A stretch of 64,000 nucleotides of DNA from assembly GCF_003285015.1 (NCBI RefSeq), contig NZ_QMFB01000020.1, positions 88,881 to 152,880 of the forward strand. Direction: 5' to 3'. Position numbers and translations under genes: made by a program. The stretch comes from Paenibacillus contaminans. GTDB taxonomy: Bacteria; Bacillota; Bacilli; Paenibacillales; NBRC-103111. Below, in pieces: positions 16,458-24,978 of the stretch (position 1 is its first letter; each line of letters starts with the position of its first letter). The notes under the pieces were generated by a model. It ran no database searches, had not been told where the DNA came from, and saw only the letters and a program-made list of their open reading frames with translations.

Positions 16458-17854
16458 CCTAGCCACCCCCTTTCGGTTAGCCGGCGATAGCCGGAAGGAT
16501 CGTAGCGGCGCATCCGCTCCGCCGCCCGCTGCGATACGCGCATCGGAAACGACCACGTGCCGGCGGACGAGTTATAGAGTACCCAGTCCCGCAGCGCTAC
16601 CTCCCCTTGCTCCCAGCCGTATTCGGCGATGCGCACGATTTTCCTTTTGCCGCCCACAAGCGCCATCTCAAATCCGACCTGCGTAACGAATTCCGCAATC
16701 CGCTTCACCAGCCGCCCCGGATTCATACCGCGGCCGTCAAGCATGCACATATCGGTAATCGCATCGGGGACATCTTCGAGCGCGTTGACGTGCACCGTCG
16801 TGACGCTCCCCTCATGACCTCGCGTGCAGGCACGCACATATACGTTCGCATCCTCATCGCGCACCTCGGCGTGGCAAATCCTCTTCGGCGACTGGCGCAG
16901 CGCGAGCTTGAACGCCTGCTTCGAGCTATGCGGCGGATCATCTTCGTTGACTTCGTATTCGATTACGTTCTTGTCCGGAAAATCCCGTTTCAGCATAAGC
17001 TCATACCGGGATTCGATAGTGACGATCCGTTCATGCCCCGGCATTTCCGCGATGAACGCCTTGATCAGATTCGTTTTGCCCGAGTTGGTCGGGCCGATGA
17101 CCACCATGTTGAAATACGATCTGATTACGCATAGGATCAATTCGCGCATCGGCTCGTCGATCGTTTCGAACGCCGGCCGGCAAAGCGTCGCCAACTCGTA
17201 ATGCTTAACCGTATAGAAGCGGATCGTCAGCGTCGGCTGCGCGGTAAAGCCGAAGCCGGTCATCGTAACCCGCGAGCCGTCGCGCAGCATAACCTCCGCC
17301 CACCGCTTGCGCGGATTCAGCGTATCGTTATTGAACAACACCAGATTTTGCTGGATGCGCTCCAAATCCTTGAACGATTGCATCCGATGCGGAGAACGCA
17401 TCGGGATGCCGCCGCGAACCTCGAATATATCGCAGCCGACTACCTGAATCTCCTCAATTCCCTCCCTGCTCTTCAGAATTAGCTCCAGCACGTTCATGCC
17501 GATCACTTCGGCGAAAATCGCCTCGGCCATACTGTCATACGTTCTTCCCCTCGACGGCAAATCGTGAATGCGCCGCTTGGCGAGCAAATCCTGAATAATC
17601 GCCATCATCGTCCGCCGATCTTCTTCGTACCCGAGTACGGCCCTGTTCAGCGTGTCGCCGTATTGCTGACGTTCTTCTTCCGTTCTGCCTCGGGCCGCTG
17701 CAAGCTCTCCGCGAATTTCCGAGGCAAGCTTGAGGAAGGCGTCGTCGCCGGCCGGCTCTTGCAGGACCGCCACCCCGGTTCCGGCATCCGGCAAGCTCTC
17801 CGATTCGTTACGCTCACCGGCATAGGCAAGCAGCGAGAACTTATTTACCTTCAA
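16454..17854 (-). CDS. cpaF: CpaF/TadA-type secretion ATPase
   Basis: 466-residue AAA-type motor ATPase for Tad pilus assembly. The Walker A is GPTNSGKT (about 254-261); the T2SS/T4P ATPase core continues with HERIVTIESRYELML and the His-box-like GHEGSVTTVHVN. The region expected to be the Walker B/ASP box reads RICHAEVRDEDA, an unusual variant of the usual GEVRG. TTG 17854 follows GGGGAGGAAGG by 9 nt and lies 14 bp inside the end of the TadZ-like gene, indicating coupled translation. It powers the two platform proteins encoded downstream. Confidence 0.9.
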   Translation of the reverse strand: MKVNKFSLLAYAGERNESESLPDAGTGVAVLQEPAGDDAFLKLASEIRGELAAARGRTEEERQQYGDTLNRAVLGYEEDRRTMMAIIQDLLAKRRIHDLPSRGRTYDSMAEAIFAEVIGMNVLELILKSREGIEEIQVVGCDIFEVRGGIPMRSPHRMQSFKDLERIQQNLVLFNNDTLNPRKRWAEVMLRDGSRVTMTGFGFTAQPTLTIRFYTVKHYELATLCRPAFETIDEPMRELILCVIRSYFNMVVIGPTNSGKTNLIKAFIAEMPGHERIVTIESRYELMLKRDFPDKNVIEYEVNEDDPPHSSKQAFKLALRQSPKRICHAEVRDEDANVYVRACTRGHEGSVTTVHVNALEDVPDAITDMCMLDGRGMNPGRLVKRIAEFVTQVGFEMALVGGKRKIVRIAEYGWEQGEVALRDWVLYNSSAGTWSFPMRVSQRAAERMRRYDPSGYRRLTERGWLG

Positions 17855-19088
17855 TGCCCGTCACCTTCCTCCCCTCGGACCGCCAACCCGCCAGCCAACG
17901 TTTGATCCGGGAACGTTCCGCCGGACCGGCGGAGCGCGGCAGACTCCATTGCCGGATCCACCTGTCGGCGATCCGCGTCACGGGCTGCCGAAATCCGTGA
18001 TGGCCCGTGAACAGCTCCAGTATTTTCCCTTCGTTCAAATAGCCGGCAATATCCGAGAAACGCGGAATTTCCGCCGCCAAACGCATGCCCGTTTCTTTCC
18101 GTACTTCTTTCGCGCGAATCCCGTTCAGCAAGGAACGCTTGTCCAGCTGATTGACGACCAGCTCTACGCTGTCCGATGTCAATCCGAAGATCGGTCCCAC
18201 CGTATTCAGCCAGCGCTGCATATCCTCCTGAAAATGCGACAGCTCGCCTGTCGTTACCGCTACCCTGGCATCGGCTTGGATCATGGCGCATACCGTCGCG
18301 GCGTTATCCCAATAGGCGTTTACTTCCACGATGCACAAATCGAAAGCGGACCGGGCCGCCTGCAGCAAGCATTCGATCTCCTCCGGCCGAAAAAACTCCG
18401 CTTGCTCCCTCAGCATGTTGCCATACAGCACATGCAGGCGCGGCACGCCGCGAGTCGGCTCGCACAGCCCCAACAACCGGTCCCCGTGCAAACGTTGAGC
18501 CTTCAGCTCGGCACGTATGCTGTCCAGCGTAGCCGCCGCACTATCTTTCCCGCGATAACGGTGAAGCTTCGAGCTCTTCAGATTAAGGCATAAATACCCT
18601 ACCGATGCTTCGCTGTCGAGCGCGAGCCTTACGGCGGTTCCGAACGAAACGAGCGTCGTTCCGATATTCGGCGTCGTCCCTACAAAAACAACCAGCCTAC
18701 CTCCTCCCGCCCGGGACGTACCGCCGAACAGCCAGCGAACCGCTTCATCGGCTGCCGCATCCGGGGACAGACCAGGCTGTACTATATCCGCTCCAAGCTG
18801 TTGGCAAAGCTTCCGCAGCGCGGCATTATCCTCTGCGTCCCGCCCCCGGTCCGGAATCAGAAGCACGCGCGAAGCTTTACCGCCTCTATGCAGCGCGTGC
18901 ATAAGCTCCGCCGCTTTCTCCCGCCCGAGCCGTTCCGCTTGAATAATCATCCTGACATGCCTTCCTTCGAGGCAATCCGCAAGGAATAGCTCCTCCCGGC
19001 CGTAAAACGACCATTCCGTCCCCGTACGGGTTCGCGCCAGCAAAGCCGCTTCCAGCTTGTCCTCGCCCGAAAGTACTCCTACATGCAT
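17841..19088 (-). CDS. CpaE/TadZ-like ParA-superfamily protein, atypical P-loop
   Basis: 415 residues. The N-terminal ~120 residues look receiver- or partner-like (MHVGVLSGEDKLEAALLART); the ParA/MinD-like domain starts near 131. The P-loop position reads VGTTPNIGTTLVS (136-148) and lacks the Lys of the deviant Walker A, so ATP binding may be weak or lost, as in some TadZ pseudo-ATPases. Downstream ParA features (FDLCIVEVNAYWDNAATVCAMIQADARVAV) are kept. TadZ localises Tad complexes. A GGAGGGAGGAAAT site precedes the ATG. It is second in the operon, between cpaB and cpaF. Confidence 0.75.
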   Translation of the reverse strand: MHVGVLSGEDKLEAALLARTRTGTEWSFYGREELFLADCLEGRHVRMIIQAERLGREKAAELMHALHRGGKASRVLLIPDRGRDAEDNAALRKLCQQLGADIVQPGLSPDAAADEAVRWLFGGTSRAGGGRLVVFVGTTPNIGTTLVSFGTAVRLALDSEASVGYLCLNLKSSKLHRYRGKDSAAATLDSIRAELKAQRLHGDRLLGLCEPTRGVPRLHVLYGNMLREQAEFFRPEEIECLLQAARSAFDLCIVEVNAYWDNAATVCAMIQADARVAVTTGELSHFQEDMQRWLNTVGPIFGLTSDSVELVVNQLDKRSLLNGIRAKEVRKETGMRLAAEIPRFSDIAGYLNEGKILELFTGHHGFRQPVTRIADRWIRQWSLPRSAGPAERSRIKRWLAGWRSEGRKVTGIEGK

Positions 19089-19107
19089 GCGATTTCCTCC
19101 CTCCTCT

Positions 19108-19821
19108 TCATTTGACGGGCGGCTTCTCGACGATCGACGATGAAGCGAAAGCGATGACGAGCTTCGCTTTCTTGTCCCGACACGCTTCGTCGATCGCCAG
19201 CCATTCCTGCTCGGTCAAATTCAGGTTAATCTGGTCGATCGCGCCGTTCGCTTCCCTTCTGGCCGCATACATACTCTCCATATCGCCGTTCACCCGGGAG
19301 AATAAAGCCGGATTTTTCGGGTCGTCGATTTCCACATTGGCTGACGATTTAACCGAAGCGACGACGATATCATGCCCGAATAAGAGACTCGAGCCCTCCT
19401 TGCCGGACACGTACAATTTGACGGTATCTCCTGCCCGTATGCCGTTGGACAAAGACAATACGTATTCCTTCGGAATCTGAAACGTCGCCTGGCCGCTGCC
19501 CGGCATCAGGTGAAAACGGTCAAGCTTCCAATCCAGCACGGGCTCGCCCCGCCCGAGCGGCAGCAGCGTCTCCTTGCCTGCGGCCGCTTCGATCGAAGCC
19601 AGCATGCCTTCCCTGTAGGAGCCGCGCAGAACAGGCTTCAGTTCCAGCATATCTTCCGATAAAAACGTCCCCGAGCGAATGAAATCCTTCGGTACGACTA
19701 CGCCGACTGTTTCCTGCAGTCTTACCTGTCTAAGCTGCAGCTTGTAAACGCCATACATCAGTCCGCAAGCGAGCAATCCGGCAATCAAGCTGATCGCCGC
19801 GCTGCGTCCACGGTTCAACAT
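19108..19821 (-). CDS. cpaB: CpaB/RcpC-like SAF-domain protein
   Basis: 237 residues. One N-terminal membrane helix (AAISLIAGLLACGLMYGVY) is followed by a SAF domain (VVVPKDFIRSGTFLSEDMLELKPVLRGSYREGMLASIEAAAGKETLLPLGRGEPVLDWKLD) and an RcpC/CpaB domain (FQIPKEYVLSLSNGIRAGDTVKLYVSG). The protein is thought to contact peptidoglycan and the pilus channel. It is the promoter-proximal gene of the Tad operon; GGAGGAGGAGC stands before ATG 19821, and the terminator of the ThrE operon lies upstream. Confidence 0.82.
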   Translation of the reverse strand: MLNRGRSAAISLIAGLLACGLMYGVYKLQLRQVRLQETVGVVVPKDFIRSGTFLSEDMLELKPVLRGSYREGMLASIEAAAGKETLLPLGRGEPVLDWKLDRFHLMPGSGQATFQIPKEYVLSLSNGIRAGDTVKLYVSGKEGSSLLFGHDIVVASVKSSANVEIDDPKNPALFSRVNGDMESMYAARREANGAIDQINLNLTEQEWLAIDEACRDKKAKLVIAFASSSIVEKPPVK

Positions 19822-19847
19822 AATGCTCCTCCTCCGCTTTGAACGTA

Positions 19848-19892
19848 AAAAGGACGCAACCCGCGGAACTTCTTCCGCCAGGCTGCGTCCTT
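19848..19892 (-). terminator. Terminator between the ThrE genes and the Tad operon
   Basis: AAGGACGCA...TGCGTCCTT stem with an inner GCGGAA/TTCCGC pairing. Read on the minus strand it is followed by TTTTTACG. Confidence 0.8.
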
Positions 19893-20015
19893 CGCAAACC
19901 GTTACTTATATTCGATTCAGTAGGCTAATATTACCAAATAAATCATATGTTGTCTAGTCGATTTGCGTAAAATGATATTATTTGCCGAATCCTGCGCAAG
20001 TCGTATGCATCCCCG

Positions 20016-20447
20016 TTACAGCCGCGACCGACGAATAATTTGATTTAAAACCTCCGAAAATACCAGACCGATGGCAATGGCGCCGGATATCATGAACGCT
20101 TTGGCCGCCAGTTGAACCGCCTGATCGTACTGATTTTCCACAGCGTTTCTCATCGCATCGTAAGCCAGTCCCCCCGGTACGAGCGGGATAATGCCGGCCA
20201 CGTTGAAGACGATGATCGGCGTCTTGTACGCCTTGGCAAACAGCTGGCTGACGACCGTTACCGCAAATGCGGCGATGAGCGCAGCTGCCGTCACGTCAAG
20301 CGAAAACTCCTGGCATAGAATATACAGCAGCCAGCCGGCCATTCCGATAAATCCGCACTGCAGCAGCGTCCGCTTGGGCGCATTAAAAATAATGCCGAAG
20401 GCGGCCGAAGCGATATAGCTTGTGACTAGCTGCGCTGCAATATTCAT
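20016..20447 (-). CDS. Threonine/serine exporter, small subunit (ThrE_2 / DUF3815, YjjB-like)
   Basis: 143-residue membrane protein with four to five hydrophobic segments and the family signature AGIIPLVPGGLAYDAMRNAVE. Together with the adjacent YjjP-like protein it makes a split ThrE transporter that exports small amino acids or dicarboxylates. It begins 20 bp after the end of the larger subunit, with GGGGGG upstream of the ATG, so the two are cotranscribed. A terminator follows. Confidence 0.87.
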   Translation of the reverse strand: MNIAAQLVTSYIASAAFGIIFNAPKRTLLQCGFIGMAGWLLYILCQEFSLDVTAAALIAAFAVTVVSQLFAKAYKTPIIVFNVAGIIPLVPGGLAYDAMRNAVENQYDQAVQLAAKAFMISGAIAIGLVFSEVLNQIIRRSRL

Positions 20448-20467
20448 GAGGCTCCCCCCTCGACAAA

Positions 20468-21229
20468 TTAATAAAAAGAAAGCACGAAAGCGATGCCCGC
20501 GCCGATCGCGAAGGCCGTCAAGAACGCTTCGGCTCCCTTGGAGAGCCCGGATACGAGGTGACCCGCCATCAGATCCCGCACCGCATTCGTAATCAGAAGT
20601 CCGGGTACGAGCGGCATGACGGAGGCTGTAATGATTTTATCCAGATCTTGCCCACCCCCGTAAGTCACGAGCAGGAAAGCGAGCAGCCCGATAACGAGCG
20701 AAGCTAGAAACTCGGAAAAAAATTTGATCGTCACCCACCGGTGAAAATAAATCAGCCCCATATAACCAAAACCGCCTGTTACGACCGCCGGGATCACATC
20801 GCTCCATACTCCCTTGAACATGATCAGGAAACAGCCGCTCGCCAGCGCCGCAGCACCGATCTTCAACCAGCCCGGATAAGCGGAGCGATCCGCATCCACT
20901 TCTTGCAGCAGCCTGCAAGCTTCGGCTGCCGTCAGTTCGCCAAAGGCGATTTTCCGGGAAATATCGTTGACGATCGTAACCTTCCGCAGGTCGGTCGAAC
21001 GCTCCGAAATCCGCGTCAGCATCGCCTGGGGAGCCGATCCGTCCGCGGCAAAAAGAATTCCGGTCGGCGTCACGAAGCTATGCGAATTCGGAATGCCGTA
21101 CGAAGCCGCAATCCGCGTCATCGTATCCTCGACCCGGTACGTTTCTCCGCCGTTTTGCAGCATGATTTTTCCCGCCAACAAGCATACCTGAATGATTTCG
21201 TCGTAATCGCCTTGAACGGGCTGACTCAT
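20468..21229 (-). CDS. Threonine/serine exporter, large subunit (ThrE_1 / DUF1212, YjjP-like)
   Basis: 253 residues. The N-terminal cytosolic domain carries the family motif LAGKIMLQNGGETYRVEDTM and SFVTPTGILFA; the C-terminal half has five hydrophobic helices, with VMPLVPGLLITNAVRDLMAGHLVSGLSKGAEAFL as the paired signature. AAAGGAGG precedes the ATG at the right spacing. It is the first gene of the two-gene export operon. Substrate identity is inferred from the family. Confidence 0.87.
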   Translation of the reverse strand: MSQPVQGDYDEIIQVCLLAGKIMLQNGGETYRVEDTMTRIAASYGIPNSHSFVTPTGILFAADGSAPQAMLTRISERSTDLRKVTIVNDISRKIAFGELTAAEACRLLQEVDADRSAYPGWLKIGAAALASGCFLIMFKGVWSDVIPAVVTGGFGYMGLIYFHRWVTIKFFSEFLASLVIGLLAFLLVTYGGGQDLDKIITASVMPLVPGLLITNAVRDLMAGHLVSGLSKGAEAFLTAFAIGAGIAFVLSFY

Positions 21230-21288
21230 GGCCGCGACCTCCTTTGCGTAATGCCGGCCCGGCCGGCTGCTGACGCTCTATTACTCTC

Positions 21289-21996
21289 TTACCCTTCGCC
21301 CTGGAATTTATACCCGAAGCCTCTTACCGTATGAATATATTTAGGGCTCGCCGGGTCGGCTTCGATCTTTTTGCGCAAATTGCTGATGTGAACCATGACG
21401 GTTCTTTCGTCGCTGACGCTCTCCCAGCCCCAAATCCGCTCGTACATCTGCTCGACACTGAACACTTGATTCGGGTGCTTCAGGAGAAGCAGAAGCAGCT
21501 GGCGTTCCTTCGGCAGAAGCGGCACAGGCTGCCCATGAATCAGCACCTCGAAGCTCAGCAGGTTGACGTACAAGCGCTCGTCCTTCCACTCCCCGCCGTC
21601 ATCATTCTTATCCCTGCGCGAAGCGCGCCGCAAATTCGCCTTCACTCTTGCGACGAGCACAGCGGGATCGAAGGGCTTTGTCACATAATCGTCGGCCTCA
21701 GCCTCCAAACCGCTGATCACGTCTTCGGACTCTCGCTTGCACGATACGAAAATGACGGGAATATCCCAGCTTCTGCGTACGATTCCGCACAGCTCGAGCC
21801 CGTCGATATCAGGCAGCAAAATATCAAGCACGATCAAATCGGGCCGTTCCCGTTCCAGCAGCTCCAGCGCCTGCTTCCCGTCTTCCGCCGTAACCGCTTG
21901 AAAGCCCGCGTTTAGCATGTAGAGCACAATCAGCCGCCGTATTTCCGCCTCGTCCTCGACGATTAGTATTTTTGCAGTTTTGCTCTCCTCCGCCAT
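21289..21996 (-). CDS. OmpR-family response regulator
   Basis: 235 residues. The receiver domain (about 8-120) has acidic residues in VEDEAE, the phosphoacceptor Asp58 in LIVLDILLPDIDG, and the conserved Lys in YVTKPFDP. The C-terminal winged helix (about 138-232) has KERQLLLLLLKHPNQVFSVEQMYERIWG and VMVHISNLRKKIE. It lies 3 nt after the stop of the kinase gene at 22000, so the two form a two-component pair. It activates or represses unknown targets when phosphorylated. Confidence 0.95.
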   Translation of the reverse strand: MAEESKTAKILIVEDEAEIRRLIVLYMLNAGFQAVTAEDGKQALELLERERPDLIVLDILLPDIDGLELCGIVRRSWDIPVIFVSCKRESEDVISGLEAEADDYVTKPFDPAVLVARVKANLRRASRRDKNDDGGEWKDERLYVNLLSFEVLIHGQPVPLLPKERQLLLLLLKHPNQVFSVEQMYERIWGWESVSDERTVMVHISNLRKKIEADPASPKYIHTVRGFGYKFQGEG

Positions 21997-21999
21997 CCG

Positions 22000-24147
22000 T
22001 TACAGCTCTCCCTTCGCGCTGGCAGCTTGCGCTTCCGCCGTGCTAACATATCGAACCGGCAGCGTGAAATAAAATGTGCTTCCTTCCCCGGGCCTGCTGC
22101 GGACTCCGATTTCCCCGTGGTGGCAGGAAACGATTTCTTTGGATATGCTAAGCCCCAAGCCGACACCGTACGATTCTTGCTTCTGCGCAGGGCGTCCCTT
22201 GTAGAACCGGTCGAAAATGAAAGGAAGCTCGTCCTCCGCAATTCCTCTCCCGCTATCGATTACCTTAATGACGACGTACCCTCGCCTGCCGTCCCCGGTA
22301 TCCCACTCCGTCTCAATACGAACCGTCCCGCCTGCCGGCGTATTTTTTTGCGCATTGACCAGCATATTCCCGAGCACTTGCTCGATTCGGATCGCATCCA
22401 CGTCGGCAACCGCAATCCTATCCGGCAGCGGCTCGATAAGGGGGCCGAGCTCGTAGGCAAGCTTTTTGTCCAGCATATCCAGCTTGAATTTGGCAAAAAG
22501 ACGGTGAATGAGCGCCTGCGCCTCCATCTCCTGAAACTCGAAGCGGACCTGCCGTCCTTCCAGCTTGGACAACTCGAACAGATCGCCGATCATCCGGTCC
22601 AGAAAAACTGTTTTGTCGTAAATCAGCTGCAAATAAACCGGATCTCCCACCTTCACGACGCCGTCGATCATCGCTTTGATATAACCGCGCACGGTCGTCA
22701 GCGGCGTTCCGAGCTCATGCGAAATATTCGACAGCAGCCTTCTTCGCGATTGCTCCATTCTTGACAATACGCCGTTCGCCTCTTCGAGCTCCCTTTTGGC
22801 CTCCTCCAGCGTCGCGGTACGCTCCAGCACTTTATCCTCGAGCGACCGGTTGGCCGTCTGCAGCTCGATCGTCAGCCCCTCCACCCGTTCGAACGATTTG
22901 GAGAAAATCGACGCCAAGTTGATCGTTTGCGCGAACAAAAAGCCGAGCAGACCGAACGGAATCAAATTTTCTCGGATCGCCAAAGCCTGATTATAAAATA
23001 AAATATCGTTGATGACCGTCGCGAAAAAAAACGCAAGCCCGATCAAATTATAAAGCGAGCCATGCCGTCTTCGAATGAAGGCAAGTATAAAAACTGCCGT
23101 CACGTAGAGGAATACCGCCACCGCAACAAGCTGAAACGGCAGCATCAGCTTCGTATAGAAACGTGCGGGCGCGAGCAAAACATAAGCCATAAACGCTGCG
23201 GTACATATACCGTAAAGCCTGCCCGCCCTTCGGCTCGACTCAAGAGGATATTGCGAAGCGACAAATAACAGCAGCATGAGCACCGCCAAGGCGGTTGACA
23301 TATATTCGAGCTTCGCCGCCCATTCCCAAGGAAAACCGGGGAGAAGCTTTACCGCGATCGTTTCACCCTGAAAAAGGGAACGGACGGCGATCATGATGCA
23401 CATCACGCCGAAGAACAAGGGCGAACGTTCTTTGCGACGCACGGCATATAAACACAGATGATACAGCCCCATCACCGTCAAGCTGCCTATGATGAACAGC
23501 TCCGCCGCCATTTGCCGAACCGTGCTGCGATAAATCAGCTGCTCCTCGCCTAGCCGCAACGATTGCCACATTCCGCCCTTTCGCTGGACAAAATTGGATA
23601 CTTGCATGACGACTACGTACTCGTTCGCGCTTTCCAATGCGACGGTTTTCGGTACGTTCTTGGCGGTCATCCGCTCCCTCGACGTCCCGACCGTTCCGTT
23701 CGATGCCTTCAGCTTGCCGTTCACCCACAGCTTGTACGAGGTGGCGACGCTCGGCACATAAAGCGAAAGACTGCTTTCCAGCTGCCGATTTCCTGTCTTA
23801 ATGCGCAGCATATATGTAGCAAAGCCTTCTTTCGACGTGATGCCGTCATCCAGCTTCTTTTTCCAAACATGGGGAACAGTCGCATAGGAAACTAGCTGCG
23901 AGGACGAGGTAGCGGATAAAGGACTCCAGGCTGCAAGGTCTCCAGGTTCGATCAAACGTTTCCAATAAAAAGCCCATTCGCCGCTCAGGTCGACGATCCC
24001 GTCCTTCTCCGGCTCCCAAGCGGATAAATCCAGTTCTCCGCGCACCGCAGCTTGGGGCTCCGTCTTACTTGAGGCATGAAGAGCTTGCGAGCCGAATGAA
24101 GTCAGCAGAACAATCCATAGTAGTACATATACCGCCGCCGCTCTCAT
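22000..24147 (-). CDS. Sensor histidine kinase with 7TMR-DISM sensor
   Basis: 715 residues. A signal helix is followed by an extracellular DISM/galactose-binding-like domain (about 35-205; DLSGEWAFYWKRLIEPGD), seven membrane helices (about 210-415), a coiled linker, a HisKA domain with phospho-acceptor His477 in LLSNISHELGTPLTTVRG, and a HATPase domain (LGNMLVNAQKNTP, VIDSGRGIAEDELPFIFDRF, GVGLGLSISKEIV). DISM sensors usually bind carbohydrates or related ligands. The cognate regulator is immediately downstream. No transporter adjoins it, so the stimulus cannot be guessed. Confidence 0.94.
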   Translation of the reverse strand: MRAAAVYVLLWIVLLTSFGSQALHASSKTEPQAAVRGELDLSAWEPEKDGIVDLSGEWAFYWKRLIEPGDLAAWSPLSATSSSQLVSYATVPHVWKKKLDDGITSKEGFATYMLRIKTGNRQLESSLSLYVPSVATSYKLWVNGKLKASNGTVGTSRERMTAKNVPKTVALESANEYVVVMQVSNFVQRKGGMWQSLRLGEEQLIYRSTVRQMAAELFIIGSLTVMGLYHLCLYAVRRKERSPLFFGVMCIMIAVRSLFQGETIAVKLLPGFPWEWAAKLEYMSTALAVLMLLLFVASQYPLESSRRAGRLYGICTAAFMAYVLLAPARFYTKLMLPFQLVAVAVFLYVTAVFILAFIRRRHGSLYNLIGLAFFFATVINDILFYNQALAIRENLIPFGLLGFLFAQTINLASIFSKSFERVEGLTIELQTANRSLEDKVLERTATLEEAKRELEEANGVLSRMEQSRRRLLSNISHELGTPLTTVRGYIKAMIDGVVKVGDPVYLQLIYDKTVFLDRMIGDLFELSKLEGRQVRFEFQEMEAQALIHRLFAKFKLDMLDKKLAYELGPLIEPLPDRIAVADVDAIRIEQVLGNMLVNAQKNTPAGGTVRIETEWDTGDGRRGYVVIKVIDSGRGIAEDELPFIFDRFYKGRPAQKQESYGVGLGLSISKEIVSCHHGEIGVRSRPGEGSTFYFTLPVRYVSTAEAQAASAKGEL

Positions 24148-24245
24148 CCCAACCGTCTCCTCGCCGCTTCCGCTAACTCTCAGATAGTCTCATATTACCA
24201 ACGCTTTTGAAAAAATGCCATCGTTCGCCACGCGGGCACACAAAA

Positions 24246-24280
24246 AAGAGGCTCGAACGGATCGACTCCGCCAGCCTCTT
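24246..24280 (-). terminator. Terminator of the TetR/ABC-2 transcription unit
   Basis: AAGAGGCT/AGCCTCTT stem; the minus strand continues into TTTTTTG. It lies 18 bp past the TetR stop. Confidence 0.8.
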
Positions 24281-24297
24281 GTCAGTGAATTACCGGT

Positions 24298-24900
24298 CTA
24301 CTTGTCGGATTCAACCATACCAAGTCCCCGCAATACGAAGATTTGCGTCTCCTCAATGAGCCGTTCTACCGAAAGCGGCTCCTCCATCAGAATGGACTCG
24401 ACCATATGCGCGTTTTTCGGAAACAGGACCGATCCCATTACGAACAGCAGCCCTTGATCCAGCGATCCGAAGCGAAAATCGCCCCGCTCCCGCCCCTCCT
24501 CCAGCAATCCTCGAAGCTTGGTCCACAAGGGGAGAATCCGCCGTTTCAAATGGTGGGTGCGAGGCGACCTCGTCACCACTTCCTGGTCTGTAATCTTCGC
24601 CAGCTCCGGGTCGGTTTTGCGAAACCGGATGACCTCCGCAATAATGAGCTTGATGCCTTCCACCGGACTCATCTGCTGCTTGAAAAATTCGTCAATGCGC
24701 TCGCTCGGAAAAAACTGATCGAAAAGCGCCGCAAACACGTTTTCTTTCCCGCCGAAATGATACGAAACAAGCGCTACGTTCGCCCCGGCCTCATCGCAAA
24801 TCTGCCTGACGCTCGTGCCGTCAAAGCCTTGAGCGGCAAACAGCTTTTTGGCTGCCAGCAGTATCCGCATCTTCGCATCAAGTTCCGTTTGTGTCATCAT
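24298..24900 (-). CDS. TetR-family regulator (CerR-type C-terminus)
   Basis: 200 residues. The N-terminal helix-turn-helix reads ILLAAKKLFAAQGFDGTSVRQICDEAGANVALVSYHFGGKENVF; the C-terminal ligand domain is helical. ATG 24900 follows AAGGAG by 6 nt. It lies 78 bp downstream of the YhgE-like transporter in the same direction, so it probably represses its own operon through the palindrome at 26167. Confidence 0.9.
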   Translation of the reverse strand: MMTQTELDAKMRILLAAKKLFAAQGFDGTSVRQICDEAGANVALVSYHFGGKENVFAALFDQFFPSERIDEFFKQQMSPVEGIKLIIAEVIRFRKTDPELAKITDQEVVTRSPRTHHLKRRILPLWTKLRGLLEEGRERGDFRFGSLDQGLLFVMGSVLFPKNAHMVESILMEEPLSVERLIEETQIFVLRGLGMVESDK

Positions 24901-24978
24901 CCGCTGCTCCTTAGAATTGTAATCTTCGCTTATAGCTATTATGCCGCGATTACGTGCTCCGGCGCAACCTATGCCAGC

